A stretch of 64,000 nucleotides of DNA from Incurvaria masculella (Eukaryota > Arthropoda > Insecta > Lepidoptera > Incurvariidae), in assembly GCA_946894095.1 (NCBI GenBank), contig OX335650.1, positions 3,596,001-3,660,000 of the forward strand. The letters run 5' to 3'. A model generated the notes under the pieces. The model was not told where the DNA came from. It searched no databases and saw only the letters and a list, made by a program, of their open reading frames with translations. Below, piece after piece: positions 1 to 13,700 of the stretch (positions within the stretch are counted from its first letter, which is position 1; each line of letters begins with the position of its first letter). Both the position numbers and the translations under genes were made by a program.

Positions 1-3
1 CAG

Positions 4-1744
4 TTGACTGATCTTATATGGCATGTTTTGAAGCTGTTTATTTTCCTTCTAGCAATATACGTGGACCTCAGCCAAGAGCGGTGTAATGGGTGCATCGTAG
101 TCGGAGAGAATGCGGAAACTTTTCCCGCGTCAAAAGCGACAACATTAGATTCTAACAGAACTTTAGCAAACCGACCGTGCCAGTCGGCTCAGTCTTCCGG
201 CGCAGGTAATGACGCCGTTGATCGGCACCGTCGCTCACGTAGAAATGTAGCTAAAGAACATGAAAATGCTTCTTCTTCTCCTTCTTCTTCCTTTGCAAAT
301 CTCCAGGAATCAGAGACTACAGAGTCTGATGTAGATATGCATGGGCTAACCACTTCTCCTTCTATCAGCAATTTTAGTTTAGTGCATGGTGTTACATCTT
401 CACTACCAAGCGATGTGGATAATGCGGATTTTGAAACTGCGACTGACAACGGTGCCGAGGGTGCTTCTGTACTTACAGCTGTAACTGAAGGGGATAATTC
501 ATTGCTTGAGTATGTAACAACGCTGGGTATAGCGCTTAAGGATAATGGTACGCTTGAATCGCCTCCTGTGATTAACCCTAAAATAAGATCTGATGAAGAC
601 AAAGTATCAGTTGAAAAGGAACACGTTTCTGAACAACTAAAAATAAGTTCTAAAACTAATAAAATTGACTATGAACCTGCCGCAATGCAAGCCGATGCAT
701 ATCCTTCTATTTACGCATACGGTGCCCAGAGACAACAACTTCTCCGGGTTTTAGAGAAATTGAGAGAAGTAAACAAAGAACTGCATATTTATCCTGAAGA
801 AACATTAATGATACCCGAGGATAACGAAGAGGCAGAAAAGGAAAATTATCAAATGAGTCCGACGGTAAACATTCCAGTAACTGAGGAGACCATAGAGTTT
901 GATACAGACGTTACCCCCACTACGGAACCCACTGACCCATCAACGCATGATTCGATTACATTTACTAAGCCAAATTTTAACTCACCGAGTATCATTAATG
1001 ATTACACTGATATTGATTCAAGCACCAAATCTTCGACTAACGTTATCACTGAAAATATTGTCTCACAAACTGCTGCACCAACTGGTAACAAATCACCTGA
1101 AATATCTACCAACGCTAAACATGTGCTGATTAACTTAACTATTTCTGCTGATGGTTCAGAAAACGATTCTTTTAAGCCGTTGTATTCATTAACCGTTACT
1201 GTTCCTACAGCCAGGGATAGTGTCCAAACTCCTACTGTAAAAATTACGCCTATTGATAATATTGCGCCCACTATACCATCAAAGCCAGAGGTATCTGCTG
1301 CACCAACTTCAACCGATCGCAATAAAATAGGAGCAGATTTTGAACTTGAAAAGGAAGAATTTCCAACATTTGTTGGTGGTGGCGGGTGCATATGTTCTTG
1401 CCCGGTTTGCAACGAAAACTCTACTGATGATTTCTACGACGAATATGCCGATACCACCACGAACGTATCCAAAACGAATAAAACCGATATTGATAACAGC
1501 GACGAATTAAATATTTCCTCAAGTACTGAAATTACAAACAGTGAGACCACTGAAAATGCTGATATGCCAACTACAAATTATGAAACGAGCACGGGCATAA
1601 ATACAAGTCCATCAACAATTACTGATACGACAGGCGAAACAGCAATCAATACTTTATACACCACAGATTCGGACGAAACTACAACAACACCCTATCAATG
1701 TAACTGTCCAAAAGTTGAACCACCACCCATACTGATTTTGGAAG
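4..1744 (+). CDS. Ten-m: Ten-m exon: long Ser/Thr-rich extracellular linker
   Basis: It encodes about 580 residues. The first in-frame ATG is only at 337, and CAG precedes position 4, so this looks like an internal exon. It opens with a hydrophobic stretch (IWHVLKLFIFLLAIYV), which could be the membrane helix or a signal-like segment. A basic RHRRSRR run at about residues 74-80 is a furin-type site. The rest is acidic and Ser/Thr/Asn-rich, and two small cysteine clusters (CICSCPVC, YQCNCPK) lie near its end. The reading frame runs on to a stop at 1932. However, the consensus donor GAAG/GTAAGG at 1744 splits the codon in the phase that the 2228 acceptor needs. Reading on to 1932 would give an intron-retained short isoform. 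Confidence 0.82.
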
Positions 1745-4700
1745 GTAAGGGGATTTTATTTGAGCCTGATCATCGTGACAACATAAATAACCATACTAAC
1801 AGCGTACAATTCATGGCAAAACTGAAAAACCAACTACGACAAAAAGCCTTAATAGAACAGAGAAGAAAACCTAAACTTTACTTCAATAAAGTATTCTGCA
1901 CTTCTTTATGCAAAGTGATGGGAATTTACTAACCGCATGTTGGAATCTAGTTCCTATCTAATATTAGTGATATTTTACATATAGTTATTAATACATTGTT
2001 GACCGTAGTGGTAGAAGATCTGCTAGTTAGACATTAGGTTTTAGAAATCAATGCCTATTTATGATTTTATTTCACTGCATGTTTTAATTAAAGTAATGTT
2101 GGAATTAAATCTCATTGCACACACTTTACAATATTCATGCTGTATAAATAATTCCATCATGCTATACAATTAATTTACTGCAACTGATCAAGTGTAATAT
2201 GGTTACTTATAAATTGTTATGTTGTAGGTGCGAGAACATTTCCAGCTAGGTCGTTCCCTCCAGATGGAACGACTTTCTCACAAATTGCTCTAGGTCAAAA
2301 ATTATCACAAGAAATCCCTCCATATAGCTACTGGAATATGCAATTTTACCAGTCCGAGGCCGCATACGTAAAGTTCGACTATAGCATTCCTCGCGGAGCT
2401 TCGATTGGCGTGTATGCGAGAAGAAACGCATTGCCTACCCACACGCAATACCACATACTGGAAGTTTTGAGTGGATTCAAGGCGAGAACAACGCGAGCAT
2501 CACATGTAAGTCATCCATAATTTGTAAAATCAGGATGTTTATATATATGTCTCCAAGGTTAGGTGGTATATTCGTATGATTGTCCAATGTCTCTATTCAT
2601 CTCCGAGTTGAGAGCATTATCACTGGATGCGTTTCCGGGTAAGTACTTGGAAAGAAATCAAGATCCAACAAATATACTGATAAAAGTAACATGAATTGCA
2701 TTCCCAGTATTGGCGTCAAAATAGTCTCGTGCTTGGTTTGTGATTTTGCAAGTATAGAACATGTTCATTTTAGAGTGAACAAACGTAATGATTAGATATT
2801 CTTCATACCAAAGTTTTCATATTACAGCCCTCGGTAAAGAAAGAAGTGACTCACTATATGGAGCAAGGCCACTGGTTCCTCTCCCTGTACAACGACGATG
2901 GCGACGCGCAAGAGATCACATTCACCGCAATGGTCGCTGAAGACATGACACAGAACTGCCCCAACGGATGCTCAGGGAAGGGCGAATGCCTCATGGGACA
3001 CTGCCAGTGCAACGCTGGGTTTGGTGGCGATGATTGTAGTGAGAGTGAGTATTGATCATGATATTAGTAATGGATTGGCTGGGGAATTTAGATAATATTA
3101 TTAAGAGGTATTCATGCAACCTAAAAAATAAGAAGTTAATCAAAAACGTGTGAACAATTTCAAAGCGCCAAATGCTAAACTTCACGACTTTATTTCTATC
3201 ATAACATCATCATTTTTGGTTACAGCCTCAAAATACAATAAAAATTTTATACTTTGAGCATAAAGTGGCTAATGTTTTCTTTTTAAATATATTGAGGCTT
3301 AAGAATTTTTAACTATTGTAGTCTGGGTCATTTTGCATACCAAAGTGAGTTAAAACCATAAAAAAAAAAACTACACACAATTTCCGAAGCGCATGTTCAA
3401 ACTCACCGTGTTCCCCACGTTCCAGGCGTATGCCCAGTGCTGTGCAGCCAGCGCGGCGAGTACATCAACGGCGAGTGCCAGTGCAACCCCGGCTGGAAGG
3501 GCAAGGAGTGCTCGTTGCGGCACGACGAGTGCGAGGTGCCCGACTGCAGCGGGCACGGCCACTGCGTCAACGGCAAGTGCGCGTGCGTGCGCGGCTACAA
3601 GGGCAAGTTCTGCGCGGACGTGGACTGCCCGCACCCGACCTGCTCCGGCCACGGGTTCTGCGTGGACGGCGGCTGCCTCTGCAAGAAGGGCTGGAAGGGC
3701 GCCGACTGCGCGACCATGGACAAGGACGCGCTGCAGTGCCTGCCCGACTGCTCGGGCCACGGGACCTTCGACCTGGACACGCAGACGTGCACGTGCCAGC
3801 CTAGGTGGTCCGGGGAGGACTGCTCGAGAGGTGGGTTCTGTCGACGTGGATCTATAATCATGGATTGGTTAGAATGTAAAGACACAAAGATTCAAATGAT
3901 GGATGAGACCAATACCCATACAAAATCTACTGAATTGTATTATTTTACTCAAAACATCTCTAAATCCCGATGTAGCTTCCGATTATCTGAAGTTATTAAA
4001 TATGTAGTTTCACTTTGAAATAATGAGGAAAAGATAGGAAATATGATGGACAAAGAATCATTGAGTCAAGAGGTGACGGAAAAAAAATTATGTATCCGCG
4101 TTATTACTACCATTCACCTAACTATTTACAAATGCTCAGGTCACCCTGGCTTAACCCCATGCTTTTCTTGAGGAAACCTACAGAAATCATAAAGATTTTA
4201 CGATAACGCATTTCACAGTTAATTAGCCTGGCACTGTGTTGTTGTCGATACGTTGTTGCGTCGGGTAGGTATGTTTCAGCTCTCTCCAACTCGCGGTAGT
4301 GGCGCGCCTACCACACCGTCTTTTTATTGGAAGCACAGCGCGCTCATGCTGGGCCTGTGATTGCAGAGGTGTGCGACCTGGAGTGCGGTCCGCACGGGCG
4401 CTGCGTGGGCGACGCGTGCGCGTGCGACGCCGGCTGGACGGGCGACGCGTGCGCGGCGCGCCTGTGCGACGCGCGCTGCGGCGACCACGGCCAGTGCAAG
4501 AACGGCACGTGCCTGTGCGTGTCCGGCTGGAACGGGCGCCACTGCACGCTGGAGGGGTGCCCGCGCGCGTGCGCCGCGCACGGCCAGTGCCGCGTCGCCG
4601 GCGACGGCCGCTGGGAGTGCAAGTGCTTCGACGGTTGGGACGGGCCCGACTGCACCACGCTCAAGGAGCAGATATGCGACGACTCCAAGGACAACGATAA

Positions 4701-7700
4701 AGGTGCGGTGCTCTACTCTGATCAAAGTATTGCTTCACGAAAGAACTATGCCCAAAACGAACACCTTTAAAAGGAATTGACTAGAGATAAGCCCGGCAAC
4801 CGCGTGAATTGAATATAGAACTAGCTAGCCCCCCCCCCCCCATAATTAAAACCTGGCTACTTCACTAGGGCAAACGTAATACAATGAATGCATAGTAATA
4901 CCTTCTTTTTCTCAAACAGAATTGAAACTAGACCCTTACAGTAATTCTCCCGTTCGAGATATTTTTGCAACACAACACTCAAATATGCAGAAATCGAAAT
5001 CAAAGTAATCCAACAACTCTTTTTTTTATGTGACTGGACATGGATGGCTGATACCACAAGTTCTGTCATGGTATTAGCCCAACACACCGCATGGAAACTA
5101 GGTGCCATGCCAGGACCTTCCTTATATTGCACGGCTACATTGAACTGGATGGAAAACACGGACAATTTTCATTGCCGCTTCGACCATCTTTCATCCAATA
5201 CGATGGTACCAACCCGGGCGGGATTAACCCTACCACCTAGTAAGTAAGGAAGGGGACCTACAGTTTAACGTGGAATCCGAACCACGGCCAGCCTCTCTCT
5301 ACGGTCGAATGGTCACCCATCCAAGACCAGACCGGACCCAGCGTTGCTTAACTTCGGAGAGCGATCGCCGAAGTGTCGCGCCACTGGGCCACTGAGGCTG
5401 ACGAATATCATAGGATTGTAGTTTTGGATCTGTTAATCTCGTACAAAATACATACATAGTTTGGAACAAGAATTTCAGATTGAAAGATACCTGTGACTGT
5501 GTTTAAAACTGCCTGTGTTGCAACCCAGAAGGGGCTGTGTATTCAATTATAGCCGTGTTTAAACATTGAGGTATTTTCAAAAACGGTTGTGTCGCATACC
5601 TGTGTTGAGTAACCACAACATGCCTGGCAATGCTCCGGCTAAATACAGGGCATTTCCCAATTTAAATTCCCCTGTCGGCACAGACGGGCTGGTCGACTGC
5701 GAGGACCCCGAGTGCTGCGCGAGTGCGGCCTGCAAGGGCAGCCAGCTGTGCGTGTCCGCGCCGCGCCCCACCGACATCCTGCTGCGCAAGCAGCCGCCCG
5801 CCATCACCGCCTCCTTCTTCGAGCGCATGAAGTTCCTCATCGACGAGGGCAGCCTGCAGAACTACGCGAAGCAGGAGACATTCAACGAGAGGTCAGTACC
5901 GTCGCCGGCGCGCCGACAGATTTGGGGGTCGCGTGAATATAGTTTGGCTAAGTTGGACCAGATGTCTGGTTCCTAAATCGGATCACATATTTGATGCTAT
6001 GGTCAAGTGAGTTCACTTTCTAATCGCCTCATTCCTCCACTGAAATTGCGTTGATTATCAATAGCTGATATCAATTCTATTTTTTTAATGATCTATTTAT
6101 AGTAACTACTTAACCTCAAAATCGTGGGTAATGTAAATAAGGTCGTAAACAATAAAAACATACAAATAACGCCTTAATACCGCTTGCGGGTGTGGTAAGA
6201 TCACTGATCTATGAACAACTACATGGACAACGAGGAATCTACTTGATTACTATTACTATATTCATTTCAGCAATAAAGCAACAGTTTAAAAAACATGGGA
6301 TTTTATATAGGGTCCGCTTGGGAGTTTCGTGTCTTCTTCAATGTGGCCTTTGATAGGAACTGAGTCATCTTGCCAGCTGACCTGTTTTCTGATGCAAAAA
6401 TCTCAGTCACTTTTAGATCTGAAGGTTACTGCTTTGGTCAACAGTTCTATATATTTTATGGCTACATTTTACTCTGCAAGCTACAATGTGATAGAATTGC
6501 ATACTATTTTTCACAATTTCACTTTAGGCTTACGTGTCATCTACCAAAATGTAAGCAGCTATGTTCAGATTTTCCAAGTTTATGTTCAATGTTTACCCGT
6601 CCCATCTGTGAGTCCCATAATTTTTGTCTCTATCACATAGATCAGGAAAATAATGATAAACTTAGCAATTTGCAATATGTACTACTACATCTGGACATTA
6701 TTGGCTGAACAGGTCGGGATTATTATAATCGTCTATAAATATAACAAAAGCAATGTTGTGCCCCAGTCTTTCCTAATGTTACTGTCCCATCTACCGTGTG
6801 CATTTATTATTTCATCGTTTTCCTTTTCGTTTTCACATTTTTTATTGAAACTACTAAATGTATGTTTCAGTGTGTGAGTGTTGAGAATATTAACAGAACT
6901 AATCCAAATTTCTAATGTCACACTGCATGTATCTGTCCAAAATGATCTTCCGTGTTGATGGATACCGACGTTTAGGTTGAAATCAATATTTGAAGGTCGC
7001 ATATAACGTTATGTGTTGGTTTGTATATGTGGGTGGATTTAATTTTAATGTTATGTTATTTCTTCCGTCTTCCTAACGCTGCGCAGTATGTTTTGGAACC
7101 ACTTCAACACGAGGTAAGCTTCGAACCACGTGCGTAGGAACCATTGTGTGTGTGGTCAGGTTCACATTAGTTATACAATACCTACATTATTTTTTTTATT
7201 ACATCCAATTAATTGGCAATAATGTTTAAATACAATTTACACAGTGTGTGTGTGTGTTGTCTAGCATGTTTGTTGTGTGTTTTCGTGTTTTCCCTATGTT
7301 TTGTGTCCTGTGAAGTATTTTGTTCCGCTTTGTATTTTAAAATTGTATTTAAGTATATGTATAAATTATTTTGTAACTTGAATTTAAATTATTCTCATGT
7401 AGGTATTCAGAATGTAGTGGTAACCAAAATTTTGAACATTTTGGCAGATAAAGTGCACAGGTAGGTACTAGAAATTGTTAATATCCATAATTAGGTAGTT
7501 AGTATAGATTTTTTTAGATGATTCAGTACTACCTGTATGAAAAAAGAAAGAGTTCTCAAGAATGCGAGATTTGTATCCACAGTACTGCATGAGTGCATAC
7601 AATCATAGTACCTACATACTTATATGACCTGTGTTTTGGTGATGGTGATTTCGAATTGTTGAAAAGTTGTCCTAAAGCCAATGGGCGCCGTCGGGCACCT

Positions 7701-10700
7701 TTGTTGAGACAGGCGTGCGCCATATGTCCTGCTTAACTTTAAAACGACTTAAGTATTGATGTGACATCAGAAAATCTTAGAAATACCTGAGAAGCATTGA
7801 TGGTTCAATTGATCCTAAACGTCTAAAAACACCCCTTGTAATCGTTTATATGGACCACATGTATATACAAAACCGAAACTAAATTATTAGGATGATCTCC
7901 ACTGTAAGAAGCTTCCTACATCTGAATACCGATGCAAAACCACAGAGCATTTATGCTAGCTGTAGATGCCTTTTAAGTTTACTTCCAGTCTATATTTTTC
8001 CCTTTATTTTGGGTAGATATGTCCTGCACTTGACGTTTGGGACAGCGTACTTTGAAAAATATGTATACTTTTGGTACCGACTTATTTTAGATATCCGTCA
8101 TATCTTTATACAACCACTACACTAGATCTCATCGATGACTACCTTCATGAATATAATTATTGGAAAGCAAAAATCCATAAACCTTTATTGAATTTGTCAA
8201 TTTAATTCGAATATCTAGTGTATCGCCTTTACACGGTGGACAGCTACCAGTAAGTAGACAGAGTTGAGAGAAGATGGTTCTATACACGAAATTAAACATC
8301 TCGTTCAAGAACCTTTGTTTTAAGTTTTTTTTTCTTTAAAACAAAAGTCTTAGAAGAAAAGATTTTCAGGGTACAGAATCAGCCCCTTTCAACTCTGTAG
8401 CTGTACACCGTGTATATCTTACATACTTAACATGTCATGGGTAGCTAGGTATCTAAAATCAACATAATGATATGTGTTATATGATCATATGCTAGCCTAG
8501 CATTGAACCAATCTCTTTTCTCGAGCAGAGCTAGATTCGGCTGAATAGACAACATGAGACATTTTAATTTCCGTAACAGGGCGTTCGACGTAGAAACCTT
8601 ATAGGGAAGGGCAACGAAATAAATCCATTTGCACCAACTCGAACGAGCTTCACCTTAGGTACCTACCACCTAAAATGTCCGGAAGGGCCATACGAGAGGT
8701 AGACCATATTGTGTTTAATGGGGTGGTGGCAATTCCTAGTTAACTTGACACTAGACACCTACCTCCTCGCAAAAAGGAAAATACTCTTCCGCCTTGCACA
8801 CCCCCCCCCTCACCCCTTAATAATAAGTCTGGCCCCTCCCAGCCCCCATAACTCAATCCTGGATACGCTGATGTACCCAAACGTGGCTGCCAACTGATGT
8901 GGAGCGTGTGTCGTCAGCCGATCGGCCGTGGTGCGCGGGCGCGTGGTGACGTCGCTGGGCACGGGGCTGGTGGGCGTGCGCGTGACCACCACCACGCCGC
9001 TCGAGGGCTTCACGCTGACGCGCGACGACGGCTGGTTCGACCTGCTCGTGAACGGCGGCGGCGCGGTCACGCTGCAGTTCGGCCGCGCGCCCTTCCGCGC
9101 CACCTCGCAGGTCATCTTCGTGCCCTGGAACGAGGTATGCCCCCGGGTGTTCTTTGTGAGCATTTTATAGTAATCGATCAACCAATGGAAACTAGATGAA
9201 GAATAGGACGGGGCTCGTGACTTACTTCACTCGAAAGTAAGCGACAACACTGCGGCAAAGTACTGAAGTTTGTGAAGTGAAGTGAGGGTTTTAGCAGTTG
9301 GACATTCAAAATGGCGGTGATCCTATCCTATTCATATTTAAATCGCATTGTACACAAATGATGTATAAACAATTATATTCAGAGCTGGCTGTCAGTTTAA
9401 AACGTCAATTATGAAGGTCAGGAAAATTTTATTTCAGAGAGCCAGATTAAAGTTAGTCCGGACTAAGCCCGTGGTTACGGCGGCAATTAAAGTTTGAACA
9501 GCTGATTTTCAATACTTCTTATTGTTAGTGACAGCTTCACCAGGTACTATTGCTGTCTCGATCAGTAATATGACAAAGAGTAAATTAAGTAGGTGTGCAG
9601 GAAAGCACAAACAAAGCATCAAGTATTCAATTTTGCCATATGGAATGCTAAACCGCAATATAAGTGAGGCCGAGATTATCTTGCATTAATCTTATATTAA
9701 GTTATTAGTCCGAGATCAGTAAAAACAGTATTAATACGGGAATAATCGCGCCACTCTCAATACGACTGATAATGTATAAGTCATTACCGTCATCTCATTA
9801 ATTTGAGTTTTAGGGACATCTACATTTGAAGATTTTGAAAATAATCTGGAAACGTTTTTGGTCGTGACATTCGCCGGAAGCAGGATTCAATAGATTATAT
9901 GCACACTGCTCTAATCATCTAAGCATTGTGTTAATTCGAATATAATCGAGAAATTCGTTTGGTGACGTAATTGTCGAGATAGCTCAGTTAGTTAGAGCAG
10001 TGGGCATGTAATTCAAAGTTCGCAGTTTCGAATACTGCTTCCGAGTCGTATCGACACAGGGGAAGTTTATCTTTAGGGCCTAGATCATTCTTTGGCTCTT
10101 TATCTTATTGAGAACATGAACTGCTCAACATTGAAGCCTAAAATATACAGAACGAACTGTTCCTTTCCAGGTGGTTATCGTAGACAAGATCGTGATGACG
10201 GTGAGCGAGGAGAAGGGGTCGGTGGGGCCGCCGCAGGCTTGCCTCGCGCACGACTACGACCTCATGAAACCGGTGGTGCTGGCTACGTGGAAGCACGGCT
10301 TCCAGGGCGCTTGCCCCGACCGAAGCGCCATCCTTGCAGAGTCGCAAGTGAGTTGCTCTGAGCTTAACAACAATATCTAAATTATTTGTATCACAAGTAA
10401 TTCAGTGAATCAAATAAAGGTAACTTGGTTGTCGGTGCCATTGTAAATGTTTCTATTAAAGTGAACATGGATGCGTAATGCCACATCTACTGTCATTATA
10501 TTAGCCCACCACATGGAAACTAAGTGCCATGCCAAACACCATGCAAACTGTATGGCATTATTCATATTCTTTTATGTAGTATACGCAACGCCCTCACATG
10601 ACATGTGCTCGACGACGCCAATGGGATTCGAACTTTCATGGGGCTGTGATGCTTCACACCATGTTTGAAGAACACCCGGGTTTGTTGGGGGAAATGTCTC

Positions 10701-13700
10701 GGCGGGGATTGCATTCCACAGGTTACCGACCACATTGCTAAAGGATTTACAGGATCGGTTGGTTCAAATTCGCCGGTGAATGGGCCCACTTCCTGGCTCT
10801 TGCGCATTGGGCGATAATAGAAAGGGGACAGAAGGAATGGCGTTGGGTATTTATAATTTTTCAACACCTTCAACACCTTTTTGGGGGGGTTCTTAGCTTT
10901 TTTTTTTTATGTGACTGGACATGGATGGCTAATACCACACGTTCTGTCATGGTATTAGCCCAACACACCACATGGGAACTAGGTGCCATGCCAGGACCTT
11001 CCTTATATTGCACGGCTACATTGAACTGGATGGAAAACACGGACAATTTTCATTGCCGCTTCGACCATCGTTCATCCAATGCGATGGTACCAACCCGGGC
11101 GTAACAACGGTCGAATGGTCACCCATCCAAGACCAGACCGGACCCAGCGTTGCTTAACTTCGGAGAGCGATCGCCGAAGTGTCGCGCCACTGGGCCACTG
11201 AGGCTGTGCAATCACCAAGGATTAAACTAACCTGTATCTCCATTACCCGTAATAGACTGCATCTACACTAGGACAAAACCTACTTGACACAATGCCAAAA
11301 TTCTAAGGAATCATTTTGGTCATTGCAGGTTGTACAGGAGAGTCTTCAAATCCCTGGCACCGGCTTGAACCTGGTGTACCACAGCTCGAGGGCAGCCGGC
11401 TACCTCTCCACCATCCAACTCCAGCTGACGCCAGAGAAGGTCCCCGCGACCCTGGCACTGATCCACCTGCGAATCACCATCGAGGGGATCCTTTTCGAGA
11501 AGACCTTCGAAGCGGACCCCGTCATCAAGTTCACTTACCCTTGGAACCGGCTCAACGTGTACCGGCAGAGGGTGTACGGAGTGACGACTGCGCTGGTGAA
11601 GGTCGGCTACCAGTACACCGACTGCAAGGATATCATCTGGAATGTGCAGACCACTAAGCTGAGCGGGCATGACATGAGCATCTCGGACGTGGGAGGGTGG
11701 AACCTGGACATACATCACCGATATAACTTCCATGAAGGTCAGTATTATAGGCTTTTTTTAAGAAGGAAGGTAGGGCGTGATAACTGGCTTGCTTGAGACA
11801 TCTGACGAAAAAATTAGACCAGGGAGGACAAGTATACTGTATTATGTTGTCTTAAATCTTAATCGAACTTTGTTCGATAAGCAAGTGTCATATAACAAAC
11901 CAGTAGTCTTATCGATTATGCTACAATGTAAAATTTCAGTTTCTGGTATCTATCTATTTATGCAAAAAACTGCAGAAAAATTGAAAATTTGGGGAAAAAA
12001 ATATCGACGAATGTTTTAATATATATAAACATTTTATGAACAAGTTAAATAAACATAAAGCATTTATTTAACTTTCAATGTTTCTATGTATGTAGGTGTT
12101 TAGGTCAAATCTTGCAAGATGAATTAGAATCATTTCCTGCTATCCAACGGAGTTGAATTTTTATCTAATGGCTATACCCTTACTGTCAAAATACATCTAA
12201 CATCCTTTTTCTGATTGCATAAGTTGACAGTACCATCCCAGGATCTTCCCTTTATGAGCAAGAGCTGGAGGGCAAAAACGGACTATTTTTTATTGCCGAT
12301 TCGACCACCTTTTCATCCAATGTGATGGCAACAATCTTGGCTAACACCTAGTAGGGGAAGGACCAACCATTTCATATGTATTTCGAACCATGGAACAGCT
12401 CACATTCTTGACGATACGAGATTATATCAAATTAATATAGGACTGGATAAGAAATAATTATATTATAATCAACAAATCATGTGAAAGTGGCATTAAGGGG
12501 GGACGGGGATTGGACCTCACGCATGAGAAGTAAGGCCCTTCGGTGTAGGCACTCCACTAACGCACAGTCGCTCCGCAGGCATCCTCCAGAAGGGCGACGG
12601 CTCGAACATCTACCTGAAGCACAAGCCGCGGCTGACGATCACCACGCTGGGCGACGGGCGGCAGCGCGGGCTCGACTGCGCCGCCGAGTGCGAGGGCGCG
12701 GCGGCGCGCCAGCGGCTGCTCGCGCCCGTCGCGCTCGCCGCCGCGCCCGACGGCGCGCTCTACGTCGGCGACTTCAACCTCGTGCGCAAGCTGCGCACCG
12801 ACGGCTCCGTGCGCACGCTCGTCAAGCTCAAGTGAGTCGTAGCGAGCCTTATGCTGAGATTCATAAAGATTACTTGGCATGCCTTCCGACTGTCAGTTTT
12901 GAAATGAAATCAATTTTTTTTATGCAACCTGACATGGATGGCTAATACCACACAACTGCCGTTATGATATAAGCCTAATACACCACATTCCCTAAGGAAT
13001 TAGGTGCCATGCCAGGACCCTCCCTTTATGAGCACCCCTACATTGAACGGGATAGAAAACATGGAAAAAAATCCTTTGCCGCTTCAGCCCTAGTTTCATC
13101 CAATGCGGTGGTACCGACCCGGGCGGGCTTAACCCTACCACCTAGTAGAGGAAAGGGGACCTACAGTTTTACATGGGTTCCGAACCATGGAACACCTCGC
13201 ATTCGTTACAAAATGCACTTATCCAACTCAGAAAGAGAAAGAAAGTGGTGCATTACCGGGCGAGGATATGAACCCAGACCTCTCGCATAAAAGGCAAGGC
13301 CTCTATCCCCTAAGCCACGACCAGTTCAAATGGAGCAAATGTCAAATTTGACAGTCGGAAGCAATACTTTGGCTAAGCCAAGCACGATTATGGAGCATGA
13401 GACTCTGTCCCTCTTGCAATAGCATAACTTAACAGGGTTCCAAATGTGTACTGTCCATAACAGTTTCTGGTTAACAGCACACATCAATGAATGGACATTG
13501 AGGCATTAGCCAATCAGAAACATTAAACCATGTCCATTGATGTTGTGACCAAATCATTTTCTTTGTTTTGTTGTAACAGCGATTCTAAGTTCTATACTGT
13601 TAGATGGCGCTAATTATATTTAAAGCGCTATCTGACGGTATAAAACTTTTAATGCTTGTTGTATATTTTTTGGTAGGTATTCATGTCATGTAAGAGGGAT

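Noticed and set aside
4..1932. Separate intronless gene ending at 1932
   Set aside because: The GAAG/GTAAGG donor at 1744 joins in phase to the conserved teneurin exon at 2228, and the total then becomes an exact multiple of three. Intron retention remains possible.
3371..4780. Several Ala/Arg-rich open frames in other frames over the EGF exons
   Set aside because: They are shadows of GC-rich exons; the EGF frame has the cysteine pattern, the splice sites and the homology.
5310..5395. Genuine 5S rRNA gene
   Set aside because: Only the internal promoter half resembles 5S. It is fused to a dispersed body with an A tail and recurs in broken copies, so it is a retroposon.
9972..10056. Functional tRNA gene
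   Set aside because: Box A and B-like blocks exist, but the acceptor stem pairs badly and the anticodon arm is not credible; kept only as a tRNA-like repeat.
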